The notes under the pieces: model-generated
The model's input: the letters and a program-made list of their open reading frames with translations, nothing else
Told to the model about the DNA's origin: nothing
Databases searched by the model: none
Source of the DNA: Leptolyngbyaceae cyanobacterium CSSed165cm_216
GTDB lineage: Bacteria; Cyanobacteriota; Cyanobacteriia; Phormidesmidales; Phormidesmidaceae
Reading direction: 5' to 3'
Length of the DNA: 16,221 bases
Assembly: GCA_007135385.1 (NCBI GenBank)
Contig: SLIY01000462.1
Span: forward strand, 1 to 16,221
Position numbers and translations under genes: made by a program
Part shown: one piece after another, positions 1 through 7,062 of the stretch
Layout: every line of letters starts with the position of its first letter
Position numbering within the stretch: position 1 is the first letter of the stretch

Positions 1-30
1 ATATCAGTGTGATCGATATCAGTGTGATCG
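1..30. repeat. 15-bp tandem duplication inside the thioredoxin-like gene
   Basis: ATATCAGTGTGATCG occurs twice head to tail and may continue beyond the left edge. It is in frame in the minus-strand gene, adding a repeated IDHTD pentapeptide. Confidence 0.9.
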
Positions 31-629
31 ATCGGGGCTGCGATCGCGGCACTAAAGTCCAGCAGACCCCGTAGACCCTCCACCTGGCTGGCTATGCCGC
101 GATCGGTGGAGGGTATTAAATCTAGATACTGGCCAGCCACATCGGCTTCGCCTCGCTGTAAATAAGTCTGTGCTGCTAACAGCAGCACCTGAGGATTTTC
201 GGGGTGCTGGGTTAACAAGGTGGTCAACGCAGCCTGAATCTGGTCAGCATCCTGGGTCGCACGGATCAGCTCAAAGGTGGCTAACGCCTGGTCAAGGCTA
301 GATTGCAACCCCAACTTGGCTAACATCTCCCGAATTTGAGCCTCTGGCAGCACCCCTACAAACCCTTCCTGAACCTGGCCTTGAGATACGATCCGGACAT
401 CGGGCACCCCTTCTACACCATAGGTATTAGCCAGATCTGGATTTTGATCAATATCCACCTTAGCTAGGATAAAGTCATACTCTTTAGCCAAATTTTCGAG
501 TATTGGCTTCAGGATCTGGCAAGGGCCACACCAAGTTGCATAAAAGTCAACCAGCACTGGCTGCTGGAACGACGGCACCAGAACCGCTGCTTCAAACTCA
601 GCTTGAGTGACCATAATTGATTTGCCCAC
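1..629 (-). CDS. Thioredoxin-domain co-chaperone, YbbN/CnoX-like (partial, C-terminus outside window)
   Basis: About 209 N-terminal residues are visible. A thioredoxin fold spans roughly residues 8-110. The active site is WCGPC at 33-37, with the cis-proline in GVPDV (Pro76). After it comes a helical, Q/A/L-rich segment that looks like the TPR-type tail of YbbN/CnoX proteins, with alternating helices to the window edge. In that family the protein pairs a redox-active or redox-sensing thioredoxin fold with a chaperone or holdase tail; that role here is inferred by family. I chose the GTG start at 627-629 because AGGAGGT lies 6 nt upstream; ATG at 614 is an internal alternative without such a site. 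The gene diverges from the cNMP-fold gene across 95 bp. Its last visible codons are a 15-bp in-frame tandem duplication (IDHTD twice). The visible cysteine pair suggests dithiol activity, unlike E. coli YbbN, which lacks a full CxxC. Confidence 0.88.
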   Translation of the reverse strand, partial: MGKSIMVTQAEFEAAVLVPSFQQPVLVDFYATWCGPCQILKPILENLAKEYDFILAKVDIDQNPDLANTYGVEGVPDVRIVSQGQVQEGFVGVLPEAQIREMLAKLGLQSSLDQALATFELIRATQDADQIQAALTTLLTQHPENPQVLLLAAQTYLQRGEADVAGQYLDLIPSTDRGIASQVEGLRGLLDFSAAIAAPIDHTDIDHTD

Positions 630-635
630 AAGGTA

Positions 636-642
636 ACCTCCT
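636..642 (-). promoter_or_regulatory. Strong Shine-Dalgarno site for the thioredoxin-like gene
   Basis: On the minus strand this reads AGGAGGT, 6 nt before a GTG codon. It is the clearest ribosome-binding site in the window. It decides the GTG start at 629 over the ATG five codons further in. Confidence 0.75.
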
Positions 643-724
643 AAAGGGGTAATAAACAAGACATACAATGGAGAAGTGCAGGGGTTAACGCGGCATCAGT
701 CACTGAGGGTGAGAGCAAAAGCCT

Positions 725-1303
725 ATGAAGCGGGTGGTATTTATTTTAGGGGTGCTGGAAGATGAGGATGTGGACTGGTTGATTTCAGCCGGCCTTCGCC
801 GAGAGTTAGCTCCTGGTGATGTACTCATTCACGAAGGCAAGCTCTGCGAGTCGATCTATCTGATTTTGGATGGTAGCTTACAGGTGTCAGTGCTCGCCCT
901 GGATGAGCAACCCATTGCCCAACTCGCTAGCGGCGAAGTGGTTGGCGAAATGTCGTTTGTGGATGGTCAACCTGCCTCCGCTACTGTATCAGCCCTAGAA
1001 CCCTGTATTGTGTTAGCGGTTCCCTGTGCCCAGGTGCGTCAAAAGCTAATCCAAGATATTTGGTTCGCTTCTCGATTTTACCGAGCTTTGGCTATTTTGC
1101 TCTCTAGTCGGTTGCGCAGTACTGTCAAACATTTACAAGGAGAGCATTGGCGACCTGTGGCCATTAATGCCAACATCAGCGGCCTCGATGAGATGAACGA
1201 TATGCTCTCGATGGGTAATATTCGCTTCGATTGGATGTTGAAACGCCTGCGCCATATTAGTGCTAGCCCTTGGGAAGATTTAGATAACGAAGCTACGGAA
1301 TAG
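725..1303 (+). CDS. Stand-alone cyclic nucleotide-binding-fold (CRP-like effector domain) protein
   Basis: This 192-residue protein carries a cNMP-binding beta-roll at about residues 14-110: LAPGDVLIHEGKLCESIYLILDGSL leads to the phosphate-binding-cassette region GEMSFVDGQPASATV (74-88). The cassette has the Gly-Glu pair (74-75) but an Ala where cAMP binders carry the phosphate-contacting Arg, so binding of a cyclic nucleotide is doubtful. The remaining ~80 residues are helical and show no recognisable winged helix-turn-helix, so it is probably not a DNA-binding CRP/FNR regulator. It could be a sensor or protein-interaction module. ATG 725 is the first start after an in-frame stop at 710-712; a TACAAT box at 664-669 could be its -10, without a good -35. 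The next gene on the same strand encodes an FHA domain 327 bp downstream, but nothing links them directly. Confidence 0.85.
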   Translation: MKRVVFILGVLEDEDVDWLISAGLRRELAPGDVLIHEGKLCESIYLILDGSLQVSVLALDEQPIAQLASGEVVGEMSFVDGQPASATVSALEPCIVLAVPCAQVRQKLIQDIWFASRFYRALAILLSSRLRSTVKHLQGEHWRPVAINANISGLDEMNDMLSMGNIRFDWMLKRLRHISASPWEDLDNEATE

Positions 1304-1405
1304 CTTGGCAGCGAGAGGTACCGTAAGGTTTCTACTAACTTACGGCGGCCATCCGCAAGTAGAGGTAGACTAGGGTGTGTTCTCGCTGCTTCAGTGTCCA
1401 AGCTA
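1301..1405 (+). other. Structured intergenic element: long stem with nested, mutually exclusive hairpins
   Basis: The segment TAGCTTGG+CAGCGAGA (1301-1316) is complementary to TCTCGCTG (1381-1388) and CCAAGCTA (1398-1405). This gives 16 base pairs interrupted only by a 9-nt bulge on the 3' side. Inside, CCGTAAG/CTTACGG (1321-1327/1339-1345) forms a 7-bp hairpin. It competes with ACTTACGG/CCGCAAGT (1338-1345/1353-1360, 7 of 8 pairs). It starts at the stop codon of the cNMP-fold gene and is not followed by a T-tract, so a simple terminator is not obvious. It could be a 3'-UTR structure, a small RNA or a worn repeat. Confidence 0.4.
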
Positions 1406-1630
1406 GTTAAAATCCGATCTAGCCTCAGGATAGTGATTCACCATTCTAGGCGTTTAGCATTGTGCGTTCCTTTGTGCGTTCCTAACGGGTTGGGTGGCTA
1501 GTGTATCTCAGTTTCTTGGGTTGCTATTAGCCACGACTCCCTTAATTCAGAGTCTAGGGCTAGGCTGGGGAAATCTACCCCGTCTAGGTCGTCTAGCTCA
1601 TGCAATGCCAACGTTTGCTAATTTTCAAGC
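1304..1630. other. 327-bp gap between the cNMP-fold and FHA genes
   Basis: No coding region is supported here. The first third is the structured element described separately. Further on, the 11-mer TGTGCGTTCCT occurs twice with a 12-bp period (1461-1471 and 1473-1483). The stretch 1550-1600 is rich in CTAG-containing words. No tRNA-like or promoter pattern with both boxes was seen. Confidence 0.6.
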
Positions 1631-2080
1631 ATGCCACTACATACTAAATTAAGTAACATCCTGATTGTCGAAGATAGTAAGGGTCGTCGAGAAATTGTCC
1701 TGGATGGATCCGTGTACTCTATTGGTAGGGATCCAAAATGTGACATTCGGTTATCGTCCCAGTTTGTGTCGCGACACCATGCCACGTTAGTCCAGCTTCC
1801 TAAGGACGATGACACGTTTTACTACCGTATCGTAGATGGTAATCTCAAAGGTAAGCCTAGCGCCAACGGTATGTTGATCAATGGGCGCAAGCTACAGGCC
1901 CACGATCTTAAAAATGAGGACGAAATCGTCTTTGGACCCCAAGCTCGTGCCATTTACTACCAACTCAAGCGGGACAGTCAGTCAACCCTACCCCCCGATG
2001 AATTTGACATTACTCTGATCAGCCCCAATATGATTGAAGAGGGTGAGAATCAGGAGCTATCTGAGGACTACGATCTGTAG
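1631..2080 (+). CDS. FHA-domain protein (phosphothreonine-binding)
   Basis: This 149-residue protein is almost entirely one forkhead-associated domain. Hallmarks in order are YSIGRDPKCDIRL (29-41), with the conserved Gly-Arg; SRHHA (47-51), with the Ser and His that shape the phosphopeptide pocket; and SANG (77-80) followed by INGRKL (83-88). The domain binds phosphothreonine peptides, so the protein is expected to act as an adaptor in Ser/Thr-kinase signalling in the cytoplasm; no kinase is encoded in the window. The C-terminal ~35 residues are acidic (EEGENQELSEDYDL) and probably disordered. It has no transmembrane segment or second domain. No clear Shine-Dalgarno site precedes the ATG. A convergent gene lies 303 bp downstream, and hairpins in that gap may end transcription. 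Confidence 0.9.
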   Translation: MPLHTKLSNILIVEDSKGRREIVLDGSVYSIGRDPKCDIRLSSQFVSRHHATLVQLPKDDDTFYYRIVDGNLKGKPSANGMLINGRKLQAHDLKNEDEIVFGPQARAIYYQLKRDSQSTLPPDEFDITLISPNMIEEGENQELSEDYDL

Positions 2081-2166
2081 TGTTTGTGGCTAAGCTAGTA
2101 TCGACAACCGAGATACGTCCTCCTTGGCCGCAGATTATATTTGCCGCAGAGTGCAGAGGTTTGGAG

Positions 2167-2199
2167 CCAGGGACTCGGCACAGATGACCGAGTCCTTGG
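2167..2199. terminator. Strong stem-loop, candidate bidirectional terminator
   Basis: CCAGGGACTCGG (2167-2178) pairs with CCGAGTCCTTGG (2188-2199). This gives a 12-bp stem with one G-T pair and a 9-nt loop. It lies between convergent genes, 87 bp past the FHA stop. There is no T-tract on either strand, so termination is an inference from position and stem strength; a structured RNA is the alternative. Confidence 0.4.
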
Positions 2200-2229
2200 C
2201 AAGGTATGTCAGAGGCAAGGTATGTCAGA
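2198..2229. repeat. 16-bp perfect tandem duplication
   Basis: GGCAAGGTATGTCAGA occurs twice, head to tail, with no mismatch. The first copy overlaps the 3' foot of the preceding stem-loop. Confidence 0.9.
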
Positions 2230-2383
2230 TAATTGCTGCGATCGCAGGCTGAGCGCGAAGCCGTATCTCTTTCAGACAGGCTGTGCCAATCCAAAGGAGT
2301 TCCCTGAAAGAGCTAGCTCTAATTCTAGGCCTTGACAATGCACTAGCGTCATCCAGCTAACTCCTGGCTCCTGCTTTCCTAGA

Positions 2384-2701
2384 CTAGGCTAGAGCAACCA
2401 GGGCCTGATTTACCGTCTCAAAAACCTGCTGACAGTGGTTCTTTTGGCGCAGGGGCAACTCTTCATTTTTAACCACCAAATTAACCTTGGCAGGACCCAG
2501 GGAGCCAGAGGGCGGGTTAATTAAGACTTCAATTGTTGTGAGCTGAGCCAGGGAGACTTGACCAGGAATTTCCTTAGCCACTAGATAATCGCCAGTCTCG
2601 TAGACCATGTTCAGACCACAGGACTTGAGAGAACTGATAATTGAATCTCTCAAACTGGGCGGTGTTTTAGGAACAGTCAGGAGATTAGTATAACGAGCCA
2701 T
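2384..2701 (-). CDS. Conserved cyanobacterial hypothetical protein (105 aa)
   Basis: A small soluble protein beginning MARYTNLLTVPK. I recognise the overall pattern as a short conserved family of cyanobacteria (the segments DYLVAKEIPG, TIEVLINPP and NLVVKNEELPL are characteristic) but know no function. There is no signal peptide and no transmembrane segment. Alternating hydrophobic strands suggest an alpha/beta fold. I chose ATG 2701 because GAGGG lies about 4 nt upstream. A longer reading from a TTG at 2737 adds 12 residues but lacks a ribosome-binding site. The gene converges on the FHA gene and diverges from tmk across a 466-bp gap, so it is probably monocistronic. Confidence 0.8.
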   Translation of the reverse strand: MARYTNLLTVPKTPPSLRDSIISSLKSCGLNMVYETGDYLVAKEIPGQVSLAQLTTIEVLINPPSGSLGPAKVNLVVKNEELPLRQKNHCQQVFETVNQALVALA

Positions 2702-2901
2702 AAAACCCTCTACTGAGACTACACAACCTTTCGTCAAGGCTAGCTCTCTAACAAGCTAAGTGTTGAAAGAGACCCTGGGGATGATGCGTGAACGACCTTA
2801 AAGCCTGCCGCAGCACTTTAGCCATAGCGCCAAAAGTTGCTACAACAGTTCCACTCAATATAAAGCAAAGATCTGTAACAACAAAGTTGGCCATAGACTT
2901 T

Positions 2902-2935
2902 ATTCATCTTTCATCGCAATTCATCTTTCATCGCA
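2902..2935. repeat. 17-bp perfect tandem duplication
   Basis: ATTCATCTTTCATCGCA occurs twice head to tail, in the gap between the divergent small hypothetical gene and tmk. Inside each copy TTCATC/TTTCATC is itself a near-repeat. Confidence 0.9.
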
Positions 2936-3081
2936 TCAAAGCCTAATCAACAGCTCACGAGCCTTGATTGAGCCAATGTCAAGCCGATGGTTGGTGGTTT
3001 CACACTAGCTGCACGTTTACGTTAAGACGATACCGGCTGAGGGGGGTTCCCTACAGCATGGTCTGGAACAACCTGCTTCCC

Positions 3082-3087
3082 TATAAT
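3082..3087 (+). promoter_or_regulatory. Candidate -10 box for tmk-holB
   Basis: A perfect TATAAT lies 80 bp upstream of the tmk ATG. At the matching distance the -35 region (around 3058-3064) is weak. The call rests on the -10 match and its position. Confidence 0.3.
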
Positions 3088-3167
3088 ATCAGGTGGCTTT
3101 TGCTCAGGAGACTCGGGCTCTACCCCATGGCCTGGTAGGGTAAATAGGACAACCTTAGCGGTGAGCT

Positions 3168-3836
3168 ATGCAGGGCAAATTGATTGTCTTTGAGGGGGTA
3201 GAGGGCTGTGGCAAGTCGACCCAACTTCAGGCATTGGCCAAACGGTTGACAGCACCAGAGGGGGGGATAACCACCCCAGAGCACCCCGATGGTGTGCCGG
3301 TGATCACCACCCGGGAACCCGGTGGAACCCCTTTAGGTGGCGAGTTACGACAACTATTGCTAGGGCAAGCCATGGCCAGCCCAACCGAACTGCTACTGTA
3401 TGCCGCCGATCGTGCTCAGCATGTGGAAGAGGTGATTCGACCTGCCCTAGCGGCAGGGCACTGGGTGCTCTGCGATCGCTTTATTGACTCCACGGTGGCC
3501 TACCAGGGCTACGGGCGCGGGCTAGACTTGGGATTAATTCAGCGACTTAACCAGGTGGCCACGGGCGGGTTAACCCCTGACCTCACCCTGTGGTTGCAAC
3601 TAGATGCCGCCACGGGCCTATCCCGCACCCGTCAGCGGGGGGCCGCCGATCGCATCGAGCAGGCCGATTTAGCCTTTCACCAGCGGGTGCAACAGGGGTT
3701 TGAAACCTTGGCCCAGCAGTACCCAGAGCGGATTGTCCCGATTGATGCCGCTCAACCCCCTGCGGCGGTGGCCACCGCCATTTTTACCGTCGTTGAACAA
3801 CACCTCCAGCCATGGCCGAACCGTTTACAGACCTAG
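3168..3836 (+). CDS. tmk: Thymidylate kinase (dTMP kinase)
   Basis: The enzyme phosphorylates dTMP to dTDP with ATP, a committed step of dTTP synthesis in the cytoplasm. The 222 residues include the P-loop GVEGCGKST (10-18), the dTMP-site motif TREPGGTP (48-55), ADRAQH (80-85), and the CDRFIDSTVAYQG segment (102-114) with the family's DR(Y/F) motif and following strand. The length is normal apart from a short Pro/Gly-rich insertion at about 28-44. The start MQGKLIVFEG fits the family, where the P-loop begins about ten residues in; GGTGAG precedes it closely. The reading frame overlaps the next gene by 25 nt, so translation is probably coupled. tmk followed by holB is a common bacterial order, tying nucleotide supply to the clamp loader. 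Confidence 0.97.
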   Translation: MQGKLIVFEGVEGCGKSTQLQALAKRLTAPEGGITTPEHPDGVPVITTREPGGTPLGGELRQLLLGQAMASPTELLLYAADRAQHVEEVIRPALAAGHWVLCDRFIDSTVAYQGYGRGLDLGLIQRLNQVATGGLTPDLTLWLQLDAATGLSRTRQRGAADRIEQADLAFHQRVQQGFETLAQQYPERIVPIDAAQPPAAVATAIFTVVEQHLQPWPNRLQT

Positions 3837-4768
3837 TGGGTCAACAGACCGCCATAGCACTGTTGCGCCGAGCGGTACAGCACCAGCGAGTTGCTCCGGC
3901 TTATCTGTTTGCCGGGCCAGAGGGGGTGGGACGGTGTTTGGGGGCCGAACGCTTTGCGGAAGTCCTGTTTGCCCAGGCCACTGACGCTGATCAATCCCTG
4001 CGGCGGCGGATTCACCAACGCAATCATCCTGATCTGCTGTGGGTCGAACCCACCTATCTACACCAGGGGCGACTGGTGCCTGTTTCCCAGGCCCAAGATC
4101 TCAAGCGCAAAAGCCCACCCCAAATTCGGTTAGAGCAAATTCGCCAGATTACCCAATTCCTCAGCCGCCCTCCCCTGGAAGCTCCCCAGGCCGTGGTCGT
4201 GGTCGAGGCGGCGGAAACCATGGCTGAGGCGGCAGCCAATGGCTTGCTGAAAACCCTGGAAGAGCCGGGTCAAGCTACCCTCATCCTATTAGCCCCAGGG
4301 GCTCAGGCCCTGTTGCCAACGCTGGTGTCACGGTGTCAAACCATTCCATTTTTACGTCTCAACACTACGGATATGACCAGGGTGCTGGAGCAACTAGGGC
4401 AGGGGCAGGTGTTGACCCAACCCCAGGTGCTGGCTCTAGCTCAGGGTAGTCCTGGTACAGCGATCGCCGCTTATCAACAATTACAAGCCATTCCCGCCGA
4501 TTTAATCGGATCCCTCCATACCCCGCCCAGCAACCTACGGGAAGCCCTGGAACGGGGCCGCCAAGTGACTAAAACCCTGGATACCGAGGCTCAGCTGTGG
4601 CTGCTGGATTATCTACAGCAGTGGTACTGGCAAACCTATCCCCAGCACAGCGGTGCCTGGCTGCCCCACCTAGAGCAGGCCAAACGCTACCTGCGTCGTT
4701 TCGTTCAACCTCGGCTGGTGTGGGAGGTGACGATGATGGCGCTCTGGACCAGTAGTCAAGGGGTTTAG
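3812..4768 (+). CDS. holB: DNA polymerase III delta-prime subunit (clamp loader)
   Basis: Delta-prime is the rigid stator subunit of the clamp-loader complex that places the sliding clamp on DNA. The 318 residues show an AAA+ fold: FTDLVGQ at the N-terminus, a P-loop position GPEGVGRCL (35-43), LLKTLEEPG (145-153) and the sensor-1 SRC motif SRCQ (173-176). The P-loop has Arg in place of the catalytic Lys, consistent with a subunit that does not hydrolyse ATP. The zinc-binding cysteine cluster of E. coli delta-prime is absent: the corresponding stretch reads IHQRNHPDL, without Cys. The start overlaps the end of tmk. The gene ends only 27 bp from the convergent TPR gene. Assignment as delta-prime rather than tau/gamma rests on length, the degenerate P-loop and the tmk neighbour. 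Confidence 0.93.
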   Translation: MAEPFTDLVGQQTAIALLRRAVQHQRVAPAYLFAGPEGVGRCLGAERFAEVLFAQATDADQSLRRRIHQRNHPDLLWVEPTYLHQGRLVPVSQAQDLKRKSPPQIRLEQIRQITQFLSRPPLEAPQAVVVVEAAETMAEAAANGLLKTLEEPGQATLILLAPGAQALLPTLVSRCQTIPFLRLNTTDMTRVLEQLGQGQVLTQPQVLALAQGSPGTAIAAYQQLQAIPADLIGSLHTPPSNLREALERGRQVTKTLDTEAQLWLLDYLQQWYWQTYPQHSGAWLPHLEQAKRYLRRFVQPRLVWEVTMMALWTSSQGV

Positions 4769-4795
4769 CGGCTGTATCTGGTTTAGGGGCTGTGC

Positions 4796-5680
4796 CTATA
4801 GTTCAGCCAGCAATTGCTGAATGTCAGGCACCTCAAAAAAGCGATGGGTGGAGTTAATCAGGCGATCGCCCCAGAGGTTGAACTGCAAAAAGTCAATTTC
4901 ACTGTAGCGACTGTCCTGCTCCAGGGCTTCTACTCCCAGGCTAATCGCCTCTTGGCAAGCCCGGGTGGTGGCGCGTACGGCCGGTATGTTGCAGTTTTCG
5001 CGGTTGTACAAGGCCACGGCAATCGCCAACTTGGGCTCAGGTTCTTCGGGAGCTAACTCCAGGCTATCCCGCCAATGTTGTATGGCTTGATCCGCCTGCC
5101 CCTGTTCATACAACACCAGACCAATGTTGTTGATCGATGGCCAAAACTCAGGCTCGACAGCCACAGACTTTTCATAGCTAGCGATCGCGTCCCCATAGCG
5201 ATCCAGCAAGAAATAGGCATTGCCCAAGTCAAACAGGGCATTGGCATTGTCGGCTTCTAGGGCCAATCCCTGCTCTAGATAGGCGGCGGCTCGATGGTAA
5301 TCTTTTTGTTGTAAGTAGGCTGACCCCAAGGCAAACAGCACTCGGGGTTCATCAGACAAGATTGTATCGGCCTGTTCCAGCAGGGGAATGGCTTGTTCCA
5401 CTTCGCCAGTTTGCAGGTATAGGCCCCCCAGCAGAGCCAACACTTGACCATTGTCAGGGGCCAACTGGGCGGCCAATTGGGCCAGGGTTAGCGCCCGATT
5501 AAATTGGCGAAATTCTGCCAGCTGTTGAGCTTCACTGGCTAAAAACAGCCCTTGCTCAGCCATCAGGTCATAATCCAGGGGCAGGACATAGGGGGTCAAG
5601 GCCTGGGACAGGGCTGGGGTAGCCGTACCCATCAAACCCAGCGCGGCACAAAGGGGGAGTAGGGAAATCCGTTTTAGCAC
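4796..5680 (-). CDS. Exported protein with five tandem TPR repeats
   Basis: The 294-residue product begins with a signal peptide (MLKRISLLPLCAALGLMGTATPALSQA; likely cleavage near residue 27), so it should be periplasmic or thylakoid-lumenal. Five tetratricopeptide repeats follow with exact 34-residue spacing: about 44-77, 78-111, 112-145, 146-179 and 180-213. Each carries the usual small/aromatic pattern (for example ALFDLGNAYFLLDRYGDAIASYEKS, 148-172). A C-terminal ~80-residue tail contains two cysteines (CNIPAVRATTRAC) that could form a disulfide outside the cytoplasm. TPRs are protein-binding scaffolds; no partner is evident. Translation starts at GTG after an in-frame stop and without a good ribosome-binding site. 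The gene lies 75 bp downstream of queG on the same strand and may be co-transcribed. Confidence 0.88.
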   Translation of the reverse strand: MLKRISLLPLCAALGLMGTATPALSQALTPYVLPLDYDLMAEQGLFLASEAQQLAEFRQFNRALTLAQLAAQLAPDNGQVLALLGGLYLQTGEVEQAIPLLEQADTILSDEPRVLFALGSAYLQQKDYHRAAAYLEQGLALEADNANALFDLGNAYFLLDRYGDAIASYEKSVAVEPEFWPSINNIGLVLYEQGQADQAIQHWRDSLELAPEEPEPKLAIAVALYNRENCNIPAVRATTRACQEAISLGVEALEQDSRYSEIDFLQFNLWGDRLINSTHRFFEVPDIQQLLAEL

Positions 5681-5755
5681 AGCAGTTTTAACTCAGTAAT
5701 TTGAAACAGGTGTCTACCAGGGGTTGACCTAGCCTGAAGCCAGCTTAGACCATCT

Positions 5756-6715
5756 TTATGGGGAATGGGAACTCTGGGCTGCCTGCGCATTGCGTCGCCA
5801 CATGGCGGGCTTAATCCGCCGCAGGGCTGACGCTCGAAACCTTTGATCCCAAGCGGTTTCTGATAGGGTGGCTAGCTCAGCTAAGGTCGGTGCTTGATTG
5901 TCGGGGTAGGGGTGAAAGGCCTCAACCGTCGTAGGCTGGGCAAATCGCTGATTCCAGGGACACACATCCTGGCAAATATCACAGCCTGCCACCCAGTTAT
6001 GCAGGTGGGGAACGATCGCATCAGGCAGGTGTTCAGCCCGGTTTTCAATGGTGTGATAGGCAATACAGCGGTTAGCATCAACCACGTAGGGCTGGGTGAT
6101 GGCCCCCGTGGGACAGGCCTCTAGGCAACGGGTACAGGTGCCGCAGTGGGCGGTGTGGGGCGGATCAGCGGGTAGCGCTAAGGTGGTGATGATTTCCCCT
6201 AAAAACACCCAAGATCCGTATTGTCGGGTAATTAAGTTGCCATTCTTTGCCACCCAGCCCAGCCCCGCCCGCTGGGCCCAAAATTTATCCTGAACCGGGC
6301 CTGTGTCCGCATAGTAACGAGCTGCCACGGCACCTGACCCTTGGCATTCAATCCATTGGCTCAGGTGCTTAAGTCGTTTGTGCAGGATCCGATGATAGTC
6401 GCGCCCCCAGGCATAGCGGGAAATTTTGCCGTGGCGGCTGTCCTGGGAATGGGGGTGGGGGGTGTAGTAGTTGAGGGCCACACAGATTAGCGATCGCGCC
6501 CCCGGCAGCACCTGACGAATATCCTGCCGCTTAGGATTTTCCATCCAGCCCATATCTGCTTGATACCCCTGGGCTAGCCAGCGCTGTAAATGGTCTGTTG
6601 CTTGCTGTTCGGGGCGATCGGCGGTGTCTTCCACGGTGGTCACCCCCACCAGGTGAAACCCCAGATGTAGAGCTTGATCGACAATGGCCTGGCGAGTTAG
6701 GGAAGAGAGCGACAT
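5756..6715 (-). CDS. queG: Epoxyqueuosine reductase QueG
   Basis: This catalyses the last step of queuosine synthesis, reduction of epoxyqueuosine to queuosine in the wobble base of certain tRNAs, using cobalamin and two [4Fe-4S] clusters. The 319 residues contain the family's RYAWGRDYH (100-108) and YYADTGPVQDKFWAQRAGLGW (134-154; Asp137 is the expected general acid). The cluster ligands are C191, C194, C197 and C201 in CGTCTRCLEACPTGA, and C217, C245, C248 and C252 in NRC and CDICQDVCPWN. The C-terminal HEAT-like extension seen in some homologues is short here. ATG 6715 lies immediately next to a G-rich tract on the opposite strand and lacks a Shine-Dalgarno site. The MSLSSLTRQAIVDQA start fits the family. 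The gene is probably co-transcribed with the downstream TPR gene. Confidence 0.95.
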   Translation of the reverse strand: MSLSSLTRQAIVDQALHLGFHLVGVTTVEDTADRPEQQATDHLQRWLAQGYQADMGWMENPKRQDIRQVLPGARSLICVALNYYTPHPHSQDSRHGKISRYAWGRDYHRILHKRLKHLSQWIECQGSGAVAARYYADTGPVQDKFWAQRAGLGWVAKNGNLITRQYGSWVFLGEIITTLALPADPPHTAHCGTCTRCLEACPTGAITQPYVVDANRCIAYHTIENRAEHLPDAIVPHLHNWVAGCDICQDVCPWNQRFAQPTTVEAFHPYPDNQAPTLAELATLSETAWDQRFRASALRRIKPAMWRRNAQAAQSSHSP

Positions 6716-6744
6716 AGGGAGTGGGGGAGTGGATGGGTGGGGAA

Positions 6745-6812
6745 GTGTAGACGCGGAGCGGCTTCCCGCAGGGTAGAGGTGTAGACGCGGAACGGCTTCC
6801 CGCAGGGTAGAG
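6745..6812. repeat. 34-bp tandem duplication, two copies
   Basis: Copies at 6745-6778 and 6779-6812 differ at one base. The core GCGGAGCGGCTTCCCGC can fold through GCGG/CCGC. The motif is of a kind I associate with dispersed repeats of filamentous cyanobacteria; this last point is from memory, not a search. Confidence 0.85.
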
Positions 6813-7062
6813 GTAGGGGAGTGGGGGAGTAGGAGAATGAAGAGGGTTTTGAATTTTGAATTGAAGCCTTACTGGGAGAACTCAACGGGAGGGGAGTGTT
6901 CAGAACGTCGTGCTCAATCAGGCTAGAACCCTTGATTTCTCATTCCCAGAACTGGGATTTACACAAAAATCAGGACGCTCCCACTCAACACTCAAAACTA
7001 AGCCCTTAAAACTCATGCTTTATCTACCCTACCTTGCCGTCAACCGCCCTGCGTCTACACCC

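Larger units (their letters stand above)
2081..2383. other. 303-bp convergent gap with hairpins and a tandem repeat
   Basis: No coding region is supported; short open frames here overlap the repeats and resemble nothing. The gap lies between the 3' ends of the FHA gene and the convergent small gene. It contains a 12-bp stem-loop (2167-2199), a 16-bp perfect tandem duplication (2198-2229), a HIP1 site (2238-2245), and a 9-bp inverted repeat CTCTTTCAG/CTGAAAGAG (2267-2275/2304-2312). Confidence 0.6.
2702..3167. other. 466-bp divergent gap upstream of tmk
   Basis: No gene is supported. It holds a perfect 17-bp tandem duplication (2902-2935), an imperfect dyad AATCAA...TTGATT (2945-2969), and a perfect TATAAT box (3082-3087). 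It should contain the promoters of both the small hypothetical gene (leftward) and tmk-holB (rightward). Confidence 0.55.

Noticed and set aside
1078..1401. 107-codon frame antisense to the cNMP-fold gene
   Set aside because: Shadow of a well-supported domain on the other strand and of the structured element following it.
2019..2294. 91-codon frame antisense to the FHA gene end
   Set aside because: Spans the stem-loop and tandem duplication; translation shows no recognisable pattern and the strong FHA gene explains the overlap.
2332..2360. TTGACA at 2332-2337 as a -35 box
   Set aside because: At 17 bp spacing the -10 position reads AGCTAA, and the only gene downstream on this strand is more than 800 bp away.
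3812..3836. Frameshift joining tmk and holB
   Set aside because: Each gene has its own complete family-typical start and end; the 25-nt overlap is ordinary translational coupling.
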